Assembly (NCBI GenBank): GCA_027563935.2
Contig: CM050450.1
Location: forward strand, 92,750,439 to 92,814,438
Length of the DNA: 64,000 nucleotides
DNA from: Costus lasius
Lineage: Eukaryota; Streptophyta; Magnoliopsida; Zingiberales; Costaceae
Direction of reading: 5' to 3'
Shown: in pieces, positions 43,801 to 55,567 of the stretch
How positions within the stretch are numbered: position 1 is the first letter of the stretch
How the letters are laid out: each line of letters begins with the position of its first letter
Made by a program: the position numbers and the translations under genes
Notes under the pieces: model-generated
What the model saw: only the letters and a program-made list of their open reading frames with translations
Database searches by the model: none
Told to the model about the DNA's origin: nothing

Positions 43801-44752
43801 CGTTTCCAACTCGTAGGTCCACCTCATGCTGTCCCACCTGCCTTCTTCTCTTGAGTTCCTGTACATTTGAACAAATGTGAACTCCACATGCAGTGTCCAA
43901 CACCCATGATATAGAAGAAGAAAACATGACCTCAGTCACGAATATACCTGAGCCAGAAGCGATGCTTCCCCTCTTATCTCCTTGGAGCGCTTTACAGTCC
44001 TTTTTCCAGTGACCGAGCTGGCCACAGTGGAAACACCTGTATTCCTTGGACCACTTCACCTTCTGCTTCAGAGCCTTGCTGTAGCTCTTGACAGGGGTCT
44101 TTCCCTTCTTCCCCTTCTTCTTGTTCCTCGAAGGAACCATTAAGACAGAGGTCGAAGGCTTTCCCTTCAGAGTCTCCTCAGTAGTCAAGAGCATATTCAG
44201 CAGCTCTGCCGGAGTACAATCGATTTTGTTCATATTAAAGTTAATAATGAACGCGTCGAATGAAGGCAGGAGAGACTGCAGAATAATATCCACAGCAAGC
44301 TCCTGGTTGATGGTATGCCCCAGTTTCTCTAGAGCCTCCTTGTGCCCAATCATCTTGAGCACGTGAGCTCCCACTGGGCTCCCTTCAGCCAGTTTGCTCT
44401 GAAAGAAAAGCTTTGTCAAATTGTAGCGCTCAGTCCTTGCCTGTGCAGCATACAGCATCTTGAGGTTCGCTATCATGTCTATAGCAGACATATCCTCATG
44501 CTGACGCTGCAGCGGTGGCGTCATAGACGCTAGCATCAGGCAAGCGACATCAATGCTATCATTGACGTGCTTTTCATAGGCTTCCCGAACCGCCCTTGCG
44601 GCGTTCGGAGCGGGCTGAGGCGGTATCGCCGTCTCGAGGACATACAGTTTCCTCTCTGCCTTAAGAACAATCTTAAGGTGTCCGAACCAGTCAGAGAAGT
44701 TCGGCCCAGCAAACTTCTCCCTTTCCAGTAGGGATCGCACATTGAAGTTCAT
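40871..44752 (-). pseudogene. Copia Gag-Pol polyprotein with two stops (CopF)
   Basis: 1293 residues plus stop, the same length as CopA, in one frame on the minus strand. All domains are present: CCHC knuckle, D-T-A protease, HHCC/DDE integrase, YVDD polymerase and RNase H. Two nonsense codons: TAA (CAA to TAA) at 43348-43346, between the integrase zinc finger and catalytic core, and TGA (TGG to TGA) at 42943-42941, inside the integrase. Both are C:G to T:A transitions. The frame is open elsewhere. Confidence 0.93.
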
Positions 44753-46577
44753 GGTGTTCGTTGCTGCAGATATCTACAACAATGCAAGAACAGCAAGGTC
44801 AGTATCAATGTTAAGAATCAATCAGGACTTAAGAAAGATTCTTTTTCTCACTATTTTATCTGACTGAAAAATCCATTAAACAGTCCGAAAGAGTAGACAC
44901 TCTTTTAGTGAGATAGGATCCGGATTTCATACTTGGTCTCCGCGTCCCGCTCAGGCGAGATAAGATGCACAGAGAGTACAAGCACTAATCTCCGGTAGGC
45001 AGTCCCTGCCGATCGCCAACCCGTGCGATTCCCCTTCATTTGGGCAATCCAGCAGACTGTGCCAACTGAGTTGGTACAACACAGTCTCTAATCCCACAGA
45101 TGGCTGCCTCCATGTGCTACCATATGCGCCACATATGTAGCCTACATGGTCAAGCTGACCCGACCTACTCCCTGGACCACCATGTGCTATGCTGAGCAAC
45201 GAGAAGGGATAAATCCCTACTCTGTAACACACAGGTGTAATCCCACACCGTCTGAAGATAGATGGACGTGCCCACTGAGTGGGTACAACACGGCTCCAAC
45301 GATAATCAGAACAGTGAGGTTTCGCGTTAGAAGGCTTACGAGCTTGATATTTTAGCGTTGGATTTTAACGGTCTTTTATCTTCTTCACTATCATGCAATT
45401 CCTATGGTGATAGCAGAAGATAAACTAATCATGCAATTCTAATATTTAAACAATAAATAAAAGAAAGCATGAATCTTATGTGGTAAAAGCCCATAGCCCT
45501 AGTAAGACCTTAATTAACTTAAGTCTTCACTTGCTTTTCTTCATGGGGCTTTTGCTGCTCATCTGGCCCAAACCAGGGCCCAAGCGCCATCTGCAGGTCT
45601 GGTGCGCCCACCAGGAATATTCGCCAGGTCCTAGGGTCGAACCCTAGACCTCCCACCTGGTCAAGCCACTTGCTGCATGCGCCTCTGCCAAGAGTGCTCT
45701 GTGCTCTTGTCTAATTAAATTACAAATTTAACTATCTAGACAAGATTGACACGCAGGTCAATTACATTTTATAAATTAAAGCAATGTGATGCGCAGATCA
45801 CAATATAAAATTAATTTACAAAATTAACCAGGCACGCAGGCCCCAGCACAGCACTCATTAAAGACGGGCAGCCCACATAAGATTAAATAAACATACATAT
45901 GCAACAATCAACATGTGATCCAATCATGAAAATTAAATTTCGAAAACCCCTTGGGATGAATTTTAATTTTCCTTATTTGCCCTACTGCCTTACAATGGTC
46001 TATTACTAGGGATCCACTCATCCATCCTAGTCAGATCCACTGCCCTTGCATGCACCAAGTCCTAACTGACTTGAGTCGACCATAAGGTCAACCATGCATG
46101 CGCCAGGGCTGAACAACCACAATGAGGTCTGGCAAGCGGGTGTGACCCCGGGCCTAACTCATGTGCGTTCATCAGTTGTCTCAATCAGACATCGCTACAC
46201 GCCTGTCTGCAGCCGACCTGTAGCCACCACGTGCTTGCGCACAGGTGCTACCTGGTCAACCCATCAAGGCTGTCAGATAGTCTGATCAGACTTTTGGATC
46301 TAACCTAAGGGGGGTGACTTCAACCCTAATAACCCATCTAAGGGTTTAAAGTAGGTGCTTTAGATCTAAGATGAATCGCGCAAGTTATTTGTTTTGAAAA
46401 CACAATAAAACATGCGCCAACAACATGCGCCAAGGAGAAAATAACATCTATAAGAAACATGTATTTTCGCCAACTGACAACTACAGCATAAGCATTCGCA
46501 TGTGACCTATAGATCTGTTATCTTGCGCAAACATGGATCATAAATCATAACATGGCAATCATAAAACATGAACATTG
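44753..46577 (-). other. CopF untranslated leader
   Basis: About 1.8 kb homologous to the other leaders, with the tRNA-like motif at 45631-45690 and no credible sense ORF. Confidence 0.85.
45631..45690 (-). other. tRNA-like A/B-box pair and T-arm hairpin, CopF leader
   Basis: Minus-strand TGGCAGAGGCG (45690-45680) and CTAGG-GTTCGAC-CCTAG (45647-45631), the same hairpin as CopA. Confidence 0.45.
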
Positions 46578-46591
46578 GCTCTGATACCAAT
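46578..46591 (-). other. CopF primer-binding site (tRNA-iMet)
   Basis: Minus-strand ATTGGTATCAGAGC beside the 5' LTR. Confidence 0.94.
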
Positions 46592-48266
46592 TGAATGGTC
46601 CCCACAAAGGGGGGGCGAAACCCCTAAGTATGGCGCATATTAAAATTTTAAGCAGCGGAAGAGGGTTTCTTGAGATCGGTTTCATGAGATATGATCAACC
46701 ATAATAACCCGATTGCAAATAGAGAAGGGTTCATACCGTAGCCATTTCAAGATGGCGCCTTGGAAGAAAAAGTTGCAAGCGCCTCTTCTCCAAAGTCTCG
46801 CACACAAGATGAACAATGTGCTTCTTCCTTGGTGCTCCTTGTGCTAGCAAGGTTCCAAGGTTGTCTTGCCGAATGGAAAGGAAAAGATGAGATGATGTTC
46901 TCTTGGCCGAAACCTCCTCAACCTTCAAGGCGTCGCCACACACGGAAGTCGAGAGGAATGAGAGCGAGAGGCGAGAATAGAGAATACTCTATTCAAACGT
47001 GAGTGACTCCAATTGGAGATCATGGTTACTAAAAATAGCAACCACTCACCGCTCCAACGTTCACGCCAAGTGAACATGTCGCCACACCTTGAACCATGCG
47101 CTCATTTCATGAGCCGGTTCAATTTGGTGTGGTTTAAAACCAATCAAGCCAAGTAATCAAGTCCAGATCTCAAATAAACCATAAGGCTCCAGATCTGACC
47201 GTTCATCTCTTGTTGCTCTTGATCTCACCGATCTAGCATCTATTCTCTCGATCGAAGCTTACCGATCTCAAGCCCTAATCAATCAAACATGATCAGACTA
47301 GATCTCACTTACAATCAGAGACTAAATCCCTTTAAACTGAACCTAAACAATTCAGTCCACACGATCTGACTTAAGTAAGCCATATCATCAAATTGTGCGA
47401 CCCTGAGGGTTTCCTTTAAATGTCGGTAACGATAACTCACGTTATCACGATCAGTGAGGGGTATCTAGCAACACATCACTGTCTCCCGATATAAAAGAAA
47501 TGAGTCTTCCAAGACTACACCCAAAAACAGCACAAGTGTGAATCAACTTCACTAGGCATGCATACTTCCTTTGCCACTGGATGTTCTTATTGGACAAGCG
47601 TGTCAAGCTTGTAGCTCCAATATGATGAGCATGATTAGATCAGATGAACACTGTCATCTGGGTATGGCCATACACTTTCTCAATCATCTCATCCAGGGGG
47701 CCCCTTTAGAACATCACACTCCTTAAACAAGGAGACGGCAATCCTATGTCTATCACTAGTGCCCTAACCTGACTCAAGCTCATTATCCAAGATAGTCTAT
47801 AATCATTATGTTTCAAATGATATTGAACTACCTCAAAACAATGACAATCATCATTTAGAAAACACAAGTGATCTCAAGTCAGAGGAAATGTGCCACTTAT
47901 CATATACAAGGATTATTCACATTGTGACAAACAATTGAATATCTTAGTAGGGTCTGTCCAGCACATCCAATGTACCCATGAGTCTACATCTTATTCCATG
48001 CTCGAAGCATCCTATAAGACTAGAACACATATTAGTCTTAACCATATCAAGGCTGTCTCATGTTCACCAAGATACATCGACTAAGGACTTAACTGCATGT
48101 CAGCCCAGCTGAACAGCTTTGAGACATTATTCAGAAGAACATATATTGCAGCAGACAATGTAGCTAACTGAATAATAACCATGCCTTTATAAACATAAAC
48201 GTTTATTACATGATACTGTTACAATCCCAAGGCCTCAAACATTAGGCTTAAGGGCATACCCCAACA
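46592..48266 (-). repeat. CopF 5' LTR (1675 bp)
   Basis: Pairs with 39176-40850. Start codon and donor at 46745-46731. Perfect palindrome at 47446-47431 and TACCGACAT at 47428-47420. The 3' terminus reads CATTCA instead of CTTTCA. Confidence 0.95.
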
Positions 48267-48271
48267 CCACC

Positions 48272-48840
48272 GCCATCACTAATCCCTGCCTCCGCTACAC
48301 GCACCGCCTGATCTTCTTGTGGAGCATGCTCCACCAGTTTCCCCTCAATTCCGGATATTACTTGGCTAAGCACCTGGAGCATGTCAGGCGGGTCACCAAA
48401 GGAACCATTGCGATCGGCGGTCTGTTAACTCCGCTGGCGCTGCACTTGGGGCACAACCCCTACGGGACCCCAGAAGCCAACGGGAGCCGGTGGATAGATA
48501 TGGAAGCCTGTATTGCCATGAAATTGATCTGAACGTGCGGTGATGTGTACCACCCCCTACTCTAGGATGGCCTTCACATGATCCCGCTCCCTAACACCGT
48601 GCGGACAACCATTAGATCCCGCGAGAACTAGTATAACGACCCTGACGCAGCTGATCCCCCCAGCACCTCCTCAGCTATCCCTGCTCCCTTCGCCGCCGGT
48701 CCAGCACCCAGGGCTCCTACTTAGCCAACCACACATGATCTTCTCAATTCGATATTTGCGCACCTCCAGGCCCAAGACACCAAGCTTGACAACATATATG
48801 CTTTCCTCTAGACTCGCTTCCCTGGTTTCAGGAGCAACGC
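48272..48840 (+). pseudogene. AthC Athila-family ORF, C-terminal part
   Basis: Continues the frame split by CopF: RYTHRLIFLWSMLHQFPLNSGYYLAKHLEH, then VTKGTIAIGGLLTPLALHLGH, the conserved C-terminal half of the Athila ORF family. A TGA at 48530 ends the best-conserved stretch; further stops follow. The GypG/GypI composite interrupts it at 48840. Confidence 0.78.
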
Positions 48841-50473
48841 TGATGTAGGGTGGAGACACGAAAAATGATACTAACTAAAGTCCGATTATTATTTTTTTTA
48901 ATTTCAAAATAAAGTGCAAAAGTCAGAAAATAGCAAATAGATTTCAGTGCTACGAAATATCATTTACTAGAAGTTGTCATGTCTTTCAGACTGATCCATT
49001 GTAGCTTCAGCTGGATCAACTTGTCCCTCTCATAGAGCAAAGTGAGTTCTTCCTCGTGACGCCAAAGATCAAGATTTTGGTGGCGCCGATTGCTTAAAAT
49101 ACCTGCGAAAACAAACATATTCAGATTAGCGAACAGGAAGTTGAAGCAGGAAATTCATGGAGATCAGAAACAGGGAACGCAAGGTTTGCGTCGTTTATCG
49201 ACGCTCGAACGTGGATTGCTCGTCAGAGGATTTAGAAGCAAGGAGGAGACGAGGCGGCGTCGGTATCGTTGGAACACCGACGGCTGGTGGTGGGGCGAGG
49301 CGAGGGAGGCAACGCAGGCGGAGGCGGGGACGCGTTCTTCAGCAGAACAGGGGAGACGCACGTGTGGAGAAGAGGTGACCGCCGTTCGTCGGGTGGTGGC
49401 CGTTCGCCGGACCTGCTACAACTGGAGGTTGGTATGATTGTGGGGACGACGTGGCCTGAGTTTGAGGTCGAATGGTGGCCGGTCGGAGGAGGGCGACGAG
49501 GAAAGGCGGAGCTGGGGCAGAAGATTGGCGGAAACAGGGGAAATGGAAAGAAGAACAGGGCGCGTCGCCGGACGGCCGGTAGTGCACGGACGCCAAAACT
49601 GCTACGAATGGGAGTTGATGAGGTTGTGGTGACGACGTGGCTGGAGTTTCGTGGTGGATGGTGGCCGGATGGCGGACAACGGTGCTGGAAGACGGCACTA
49701 GGGCGGAAGGCTGGCGAGAACAGGGGATTCGAACGGATGTTCGATTCCGGTGATCGGACCGGAGGATTGGCGGATGCCGGCGGCTAGAGCTTCATGTTGG
49801 GGAGGAGGAGTGATGCCCAACGTTTTGTGAGGATCAGACTGGCGGATCGTCGGCGGCGTGCTCACAATCTTTCGAAAATCTGGAAAATGGCTGAGATGAG
49901 CGGATGAATGCAGCGGAGCAGGAGAGTTAGTGGAGAGGGATTAGAGGAGATGAAGGGAAAGCTAGGTGACACAAGCACCTCAGAGAAGACAAGGGAAAGA
50001 GACATCCGATGCCATTAGAAGGAAAACTATTTCTTCATTCAACAAGTCTACCGATTACAATCGTTAAAGAGATACATATATGCTAGAGCATGGAGAGACG
50101 TGGCAGGTGATTGAGAGACATTGCTATTTCCTTATTCGGCACCAAGAGATGTTGAGGAGCTTTGAGCGAAGATGGCAGCCAAGTGACGTTGGAGTTTCCT
50201 TTTTCTGTTGGCTGAGCGAATGTAACGTTGGAGCTTCCTTTTTTGCTCTGTTGAAGATGATGCGTTGGCTGCAAATGTGGGTTGCAAGGTGCAGCGTTGG
50301 AGATGGGCTTGAATGCCTTGGGCCACTTTTATTCTTGAAGTAGTTCCTCCTATTATTTGAGCTAGCTTTATGAGTGAAGCTTTGCTATCTTATTTGTGAG
50401 CTTGTAAGCCATTGACTAAGGTACTCGTAGACTCCACTTATACCTACGTGGCTTATGGTCCCTGCCTCCATCA
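48841..50473 (-). repeat. GypG 3' LTR (1633 bp)
   Basis: On the minus strand it starts TGATGGAGGCAGGG right after the purine tract CCGGGGAGAAA, and ends CCACCCTACATCA. It contains a GC-rich duplicated block (about 49250-49760), a TATA-like TATATGTA on the minus strand near 50075, and repeated ACGTTGGAG words in U3. Confidence 0.82.
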
Positions 50474-51159
50474 TTTCTCCCCGGGTGAAAATAATTCTTC
50501 TCCAAAGAATTGCACTTGTGTAGGTGGAGAAGTTCTGGAAGGGCGAGAGTCAGTTGTTCCTTAAGGATCTGAAACTTCCAAGTGTTGTCAGCATCACAAC
50601 ATATTGTCTTGTTGCTCGTCCACAGTCCAAGCTGCATATCAATGGTACCTGCATTGAATTCCCTTTCTCGGCCATATTTATTAGTAAATTTGTCATAGAA
50701 AATCACAGGACTTTGAAAAGAACAAGCGATGATGAAATCAATATACTCAATTTCAATAAGAGCAGAGTGCATAGCATGTTTGAGTTCATTATGTTTTGTT
50801 GGTTTGAAAGGTGGCTTAAGGGTGTGGGTAGAAGGACCTAAAAGACAAGATTCAAGGATCATAGGGTCCTAGAAGAGATTTTCTAAGTCTAGGGGTTGAC
50901 CTAAAGGTTGAGGATTCGGATCCAGGTCAAGCTCAAAAGGATCTAACTTAGGTTCCATGTGAGGTTCAAGAAGACCTATGGGTTTGGGTTCAACTGGATT
51001 TTTAGGCAAGTCATCTTTAGGTTTGCTAGAGGTAGTGCTAAGGTCAAGTTGAGAACCTATGGGTATGGGCCCTAAAATTGAAGGTAATGGCTCTATTTGA
51101 CACTTAGGTTGAGACAAGTCTACAGTGGGCAACTTAGGGGTAGTTTGACTCTCAGACAA
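50474..51159 (-). pseudogene. GypG tail ORF of unknown function
   Basis: In frame with the gag fragment upstream. A repetitive Pro/Leu/Glu-rich region (LGPIPIGSQLD, EPKPIGLLEP, DPFELDLDPNPQ) leads into a better-ordered part (ESCLLGPSTHTLKP, HSALIEIEYIDFIIACSFQS, IFYDKFTNKYGRERE). Stops occur at 51223 and 50869; the second is a C to T change compared with GypI. The same ORF occurs in GypI at 55998-56851. It occupies the place of pol. I recognise no domain, and it ends at the polypurine tract. Confidence 0.6.
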
Positions 51160-51222
51160 GTCAACTATGGGTTCTTTAGCTGGATTGCTAGACTCAAATT
51201 GAGGACCTGTAGGTATGGGCCC

Positions 51223-51900
51223 TCAATTTGAAGGTTGAGGTATGGGTTCTACCTCATGGTTTGCCTCTTGAGTTTCACATGTCTCTTCTTGACTCGTTTT
51301 AGTTCCTAAGGTAGACTTTGAGGTTTGAACAAGTTTTTGTTGGAGTGGTTGGCTTTGTGTTCTAGGTTGGTCAAGTCCTTTCCTATTTGTTGCCTTAATA
51401 TGTTGTTCTACCATACTAGCTATTTGGAAAGCTTCTTCTATTGTGTGTATGGGGTAGTAGGTGAGACCCCTCTTAATCTCAAAGTTAAGACCATCTATAA
51501 ACTGGTTACGCACAACCCAAGGATGTTCTCTAGCTCTACTCCTATGGTTGAGGGTCTTAAACTTTAGAATGTATTCAGCTACAGTCATGTTCTTTTGTGT
51601 AAGAAATCTTTCAAGGAGAGAGGAAGGATCATATTTTTCTCTGAGTTTATGAAGCATGTCATCCCATCTCTCAATGGGTAGCAGATTGTCTCTTTCCAAG
51701 GTTTGTTCAACAGTGGTCCAGTAATATCTAGCAGATTCTTGTAAAAGTAACTTGGTGAACCTAACTTTGCAATGTTCAGGCATGGCAGTAAAATAGAAAT
51801 AATGCTCAAGTTTTGTTGACCAGTCATTAAAATCCTTAGGGTTAAGAGACCCGCTAAAGGTAGGGGGTTGGAGTCTAGTGGCTATGGAATATTTGAAAAC
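51223..51900 (-). pseudogene. GypG gag fragment
   Basis: Retrotrans_gag-type sequence: LQPPTFSGSLNPKDFNDWSTKLEHYF, MPEHCKVRFTKLLL, RYYWTTVEQTLE, MLHKLREKYDPSSLLERF, MTVAEYILKFKTL. It aligns well with GypJ gag (LNPPTFNGSLEPRDFLDWTTKLEQYF). The frame is open upstream of the first ATG (51783) to about 51950 but no start codon is found. There is no zinc knuckle, protease, polymerase or integrase, so it is non-autonomous. Confidence 0.8.
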
Positions 51901-51950
51901 ACAATATAATCCTTTGAAAATAGAGCTCCATAAGATGGTTGAAATGATTT

Positions 51951-52261
51951 GGGCTAGTATGAAAAGATAAATCTGAGATAAAACAAACTAGCATGCAAAA
52001 GCAATAAACACATAATAAGTTTTTTTTTTTTTTTTTTTTCAATGCAAACAAACTGCAACTAGCAAATAATGTGCAAACAAATAAGCATGAATCACAAATC
52101 AAAAACTAGGACAGAATATTTTTTTTTAAGGAAATAAACAGCAATTACTTAACTAACATGCAAACTAAATACAAGAAACATGAAAGCATGTAATTTTTTT
52201 TTAATGCAATGAGCAAAGCAAAGATCGGGTGGGCAGACAAGAGTTGCCCACAAACCTGTTC
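51951..52261 (-). other. GypG leader
   Basis: AT-rich, with a T run at about 52020-52039 (A-rich on the element's sense strand). No ORF of interest. Confidence 0.6.
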
Positions 52262-52272
52262 TGATACCAAAC
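52262..52272 (-). other. GypG primer-binding site
   Basis: Minus-strand TTTGGTATCAG next to the 5' LTR, a tRNA-Met-type site shortened or diverged compared with GypJ. Confidence 0.7.
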
Positions 52273-53993
52273 TGATGTAGGGTGGAGACACGAAAAATGA
52301 TACTAACTAAAGTCCGATTATTATTTTTTTTAATTTCAAAATAAAGTGCAAAAGTCAGAAAATAGCTAGAAAATAGCAAATAGATTTCAGTGCTACGAAA
52401 TATCATTTACGAGAAGTTGTCATGTCTTTCGGACTGATCCATTGTAGCTCCAGTTGGATCAACTCGTCCGTCTCGTAGAGCAAAGTGAGTTCTTCCTCGT
52501 GACGCCAAAGATCAAGATTTTGGTGGCGCCGATTGCTTAAAATACCTGCGAAAACAAACATATTCAGATTAGCGAATAGGAAGTTGAAGCAGGAAATTCA
52601 TGGAGATCAGAAACAGGGAATGCAAGGTTTGCGTCGTTTATCGACGCTCGAACGTGGATTGCTCGTCGGAGGATTTAGAAGCAAGGAGGAGTCGAGGCGG
52701 CGTCGGTATCGTTGGAACACCGACGGCTGGTGGTGGGGCGAGGCGAGGGAGGCAACGCAGGCGGAGGCGGGGACGCGTTGTTCAGCAGAACAGGGGAGAC
52801 GCGCGTGTGGAGCAAAGGTGGCCGCCGTTCATCGGGTGGTGGCCATTCGCCGAACCTGCTACAACTGGTGGTTGGTATGGTTGTGGGGACGACGTGGCCT
52901 GAGTTTGAGGTCGAATGGTGGCCGGTTGGAGGAGGGCGACGAGGAAAGGCAGAGTTGGGGCAGAAGACTGGCGGAAACAGGGGAAATGGAAAGAAGAACA
53001 GGGCGCGTCGCCGGATGGCCGGTAGTGCACGGACACCGAAACTGCTACGAATGGGAGTTGATGCGGTTGTGGTGACGACGTGGCCGGAGTTTCGTGGTGG
53101 ATGGTGGCCGGACGGAGGAGAACGGTGCTGGAAGACGGCACTAGGGCGGAAGGCTGGCGAGAACAGGGGATTCGAACGGACGTTCGATTCCGGTGATCGA
53201 ACCGGAGGATTGGCGGATGCCGGCGGCTAGAGCTTCATCTTGGGAAGGAGGAGTGATGCCCGACGTTTTGTGAGGATCAGACTAGCGGATCGTCGGCAGC
53301 GTGCTCACAATCTTTCGAAAATCTGGAAAATGGCTGAGATGAGCGGATGAATGCAGTGGAGCAGGAGAGTTAATGGAGAGGGATTAGAGGAATGAAGGGA
53401 AAGCTAGGTGACACAAGCACCTCAGAGAAGACAAGGGAAAGAGACATCCGATGCCATTAGAAGGAAAACTATTTCTTCATTCAACAAGTCTACCGATTAC
53501 AATCGTTAAAGAGATACATATACGCTAGAGCATGGAGAGACGTGGTAGGTGATTGAGAGACGTTGCTATTTCCTTATTCGGCACCAAGAGACGTTGAGGA
53601 GCTTTGAGCGAAGATGGAAGCCAAGTGATGTTGGAGTTTCCTTTTTCTCTTGGCTGAGCGAATGTAACGTTGGAGCTTCCTTTTTTGCTCTGTTGAAGAT
53701 GATGCGTTGGCTGCAAATGTGGGTTGCAAGGTGCAGCGTTGGAGATGGGCTTGAATGCCTTGGGCCTCTTTTATTCTTGAAGTAGTTCCTCCTATTATTT
53801 GAGCTAGCTTTATGAGTGAAGCTTTGCTAGCCTATTTGTGTGCTTGTAAGCCATTGACTAAGGTATGAAAAGGGGTGAAACCCTAAACGCATGCACTTCT
53901 AAAATTTTGCATGGGCGGAAATAAGGATTTCATGAAGATCGCATGTGGCATGAACATATGATCAACTTAATGTCTGCAAAGATCAAGTTGTGA

Positions 53994-54008
53994 TCTTACC
54001 ATTGCCAT
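53994..54008 (-). promoter_or_regulatory. LTR start codon and predicted 5' splice donor (CopH)
   Basis: Minus-strand ATG GCA ATG then GTAAGA. Confidence 0.5.
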
Positions 54009-54684
54009 TGGTCGGAAGGTGACTTGGAAGCAAGAGGGCGATGTGGCTCTCCTCCAAAGTAGACGCACACAAGATGGCGATGGCTTCCTCCCTTGGCGTG
54101 AACCTTGTGCTAGCAAAGCTCTTCAAGGTGTCCTTGATGCGTGAAGGAGATGAGATGATTTCTTTCCTTGGCTGGCCGAATCCCTCCTTCAACACTTGTG
54201 GAGGCGAGTCACACACGAGAGGAAGAGCAAGAGAGAGGCGAGAGTCTTCGAACGTGGAGGCGTCTTCAATTTGGAAAACTGATTTCCAAATATAGTAAGC
54301 GCTCATGCATTCAAGCGTTCACTCCAAGTGAACCGTTCGCAACTCCTTCTCCCTTTGAACCATGTGCTCATATGATGAACCGGTTCAATTGAATTTGGTT
54401 CAAAGACCAAGTCAAACCAAGCCTTGGTCTAGACCTTATTAAACCGAAAGGCTCAAGATCTAACCACACATCTCTTGATGCTCTTGATCTCATCGATCTA
54501 GCATCAATTCTCTCGATCGAAGCTTACCGATCTCAAGCCCTAATCAATCAAACATGATCAGACCAGATCTCACTTCCAATCAGAGTTTAAATTCCTTTAA
54601 ACTGAACCAAAACAATTCAGTCCACACGATCTGACATAAGTAAGCCATATCATCAAATTGTGCGACCCTAAGGGTTTCCTTTAA

Positions 54685-54711
54685 ATGTCGGTAACGACAA
54701 CTTACGTTATC
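54685..54711 (-). promoter_or_regulatory. LTR palindrome plus DRE-like motif (CopH)
   Basis: The minus strand has GATAACGTAAGTTGTC (one G:T pair in the stem) and TACCGACAT. Confidence 0.4.
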
Positions 54712-55567
54712 ACGATCAGAGAGGGGTATCTAGCAACACATCACTGTCTCCCGATATAAAGGAAAGAGTCTTCCAAGACTACTCCCAAACCATAGCACAA
54801 GTGTGAACCCAAGTCACTTGACATATGTGTTTCCTTTGCCACTGGATGTTCTCGTTGGACAAGCGTGTCAAGCCTGTAACTCCAACATGATGAGAGTGGT
54901 TAGATCAGATGAACATAGTCATCTGGGTATGGCCATACACTTTCTCAACCATCTCATACAGGGGGCCCCTTTAGAACATCACACTCCAACTAGGAGAGGC
55001 AATCCTATGTCTATCACTAATGCCCTAACATGACTCATGCCCATTATCCAAGATAATCTATAACCATTATATTTCAAATGATATTGAACTACCTCAAGAC
55101 AATGCCAATCATCATTTAGAAACACAAGTGATCTCAAGTCAGAGGAAATATGCCACTTGTTTGCATATAAGGATTATTCACATTGCGACAAACAATCGAA
55201 CATCCTTAGTAGGGTCTGTCTAGTACATCCAATGCACCTATGAGTCTACATCTTATTCCATGCTCGAAGCATCCTATAAGATTAGAACACATATTAGTCT
55301 CAATCATATCAAGGATGTCTCATGTTTACCAAGATATCTCGACTAAGGACTATACTACATGTCAGCCAAGCTGAACACCATTGAGACATTATTCAGAAGT
55401 ATACATATAGCAGCAGATAATGCAACAACCTGAATAACAACCATTGCCTTTATAAACATAGTTTATACATGATACTGATAATAACCCAAGGCCTCAAACA
55501 TTAGCCTTAAGGGCATACTCCAACAAGGTACTCGTAGACTCCACTTATAACTACTCATAACACATCA

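Larger units (their letters stand above)
44774..46736 (-). other. Predicted leader intron of CopF (1963 nt)
   Basis: Minus-strand donor GTATGA (46736-46731) after ATG GCT ACG, and acceptor TTGTTGTAG ending at 44774. The joined frame ATG GCT ACG / ATA TCT GCA GCA ACG AAC ACC ATG is in phase with gag. Confidence 0.5.
39176..48266 (-). mobile_element. CopF: complete Copia element with two stop codons
   Basis: A 9091-bp minus-strand copy flanked by the target duplication CCACC (39171-39175, 48267-48271) inside the Athila ORF. The LTRs are both 1675 bp with about 12 differences by eye. Confidence 0.96.
53866..55525 (-). mobile_element. CopH: solo Copia LTR (1660 bp)
   Basis: A single minus-strand Copia LTR flanked by the target duplication AGGTA (53861-53865, 55526-55530), inside the GypG 5' LTR. 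Same length as the CopB 3' LTR and closest to it in sequence. One terminus reads TGTTGGAGTATGCCC instead of TGTTGGGG. Confidence 0.95.
52273..55567 (-). repeat. GypG 5' LTR, split by CopH
   Basis: About 1630 bp when CopH and one AGGTA are removed (52273-53865 plus 55531-55567). It matches the left LTR until the final approximately 20 bases, where ACTACTCATAACACATCA replaces the expected end. So its outer U3 terminus is abnormal, and the true break may be at about 55549. Confidence 0.72.

Noticed and set aside
49090..49787. Overlapping ORFs of 115 and 172 residues on the + strand, and matching ones of 180 and 172 residues at 52533-53230
   Set aside because: They lie antisense in the GC-rich block of the GypG LTRs. 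Long frames on several strands at once reflect GC-rich composition and a shared LTR, not selection.
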